Below are positions 5,654 to 5,818 of a stretch of 5,818 nt of DNA, piece after piece. Below the pieces are notes generated by a model. The model searched no databases. It had not been told where the DNA came from and saw only the letters and a list, made by a program, of their open reading frames with translations. The stretch is from Methanothrix sp. (GTDB lineage Archaea > Halobacteriota > Methanosarcinia > Methanotrichales > Methanotrichaceae), in assembly GCA_028708055.1 (NCBI GenBank), contig JAQVZT010000176.1, positions 1 through 5,818 of the forward strand, read 5' to 3'. The first letter of the stretch is position 1. Each line of letters starts with the position of its first letter. The position numbers and the translations under genes were made by a program.

Positions 5654-5818
5654 GCTTATTGCAGGTTTTAGGCATAAAGACGGATCTCATCAGACCGGGT
5701 GACGACCTGGCGGCCTGCCTCGAGAAGGCCATGGCAGCCTCTGGCCTCGCTTTGCAGGACGGCGACATTCTGATCATATCGGAGAGCACTGTGGCCACCG
5801 CAGAGGGCAGAGTCGTGG
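5650..5818 (+). CDS. cofE: Coenzyme F420-0:L-glutamate ligase family protein (CofE-like), cut by window end
   Basis: Only the first 53-56 codons are present; the frame runs open off the window edge. The translation from TTG 5659 begins MQVLGIKTDLIRPGDDL, then ALQDGDILIISES and TVATAEGRVV. The GI....I.PGDDL opening, the L.DGDIL strand and the AEGRVV motif are landmarks of the CofE family, which adds gamma-linked glutamate to F420-0 in the cytoplasm using GTP. The segment SESTVATAEGR differs from the more usual K-IVSKAEGR of well-studied CofE proteins, so this could be a paralogue in the same fold family. The start is either GTG 5650 or, better placed relative to AGGTGA, TTG 5659. It follows the pterin gene by only 10-19 bases, suggesting co-transcription. 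The nucleotide- and metal-binding residues further along cannot be checked. Confidence 0.65.
   Translation, partial: MSLLQVLGIKTDLIRPGDDLAACLEKAMAASGLALQDGDILIISESTVATAEGRVV

Noticed and set aside
5532..5798. An 88-codon minus-strand frame crossing from the synthase into the CofE-family gene
   Set aside because: It is antisense to two coding regions with recognisable motifs, and its product shows no domain.

Overview
The window looks like chromosomal DNA from a methanogenic archaeon, most plausibly of the Methanothrix/Methanosaeta or wider Methanosarcinales type. The reasons are: a secreted protein with S-layer-type (COG1361-like) domains and several N-glycosylation sequons; an archaeal dihydropteroate synthase relative; the beginning of a coenzyme F420 glutamyl-ligase family gene; and purine-rich Shine-Dalgarno sites matching the archaeal 16S tail, often paired with TTG or GTG starts. 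The genus is an inference from protein style, not from a marker gene. All supported genes lie on the plus strand and are tightly packed. I see no RNA gene, mobile element, CRISPR array or convincing terminator.

Positions 1-1584 hold the ATPase (znuC-like) and membrane permease (znuB-like) of an ABC-3 family zinc/manganese importer, overlapping by 8 bases. The substrate-binding protein is expected just upstream, outside the window. A 15-16 bp tandem duplication covers the permease stop codon, followed by a short gap with a TATA-like element.

Positions 1649-4373 hold a three-gene unit: a signal-peptide protein with two S-layer/CARDB-like beta domains and one C-terminal membrane anchor, then the ATPase and the six-helix permease of an ABC-2 type exporter. 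The gene order suggests that the anchored protein is an extracytoplasmic partner or client of the exporter. The ATPase lacks the usual Q-loop glutamine.

Positions 4410-5818 are cofactor biosynthesis. A 409-residue dihydropteroate synthase homologue is followed closely by the first 53-56 codons of a CofE-family gene, cut by the window edge. The pairing fits synthesis of the C1 carrier tetrahydromethanopterin/tetrahydrosarcinapterin and of F420. The synthase is the most interesting gene here: its catalytic barrel is followed by a C-terminal domain resembling one that some bacterial enzymes carry at the N-terminus, and its two substrate-pocket loops depart from the folate-enzyme consensus.

A recurring feature is that in the last three genes the most upstream possible start codon abuts or lies inside a perfect Shine-Dalgarno match, while an in-frame TTG sits 5-9 bases downstream of it. 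The longest reading frames may therefore be 3 residues too long.
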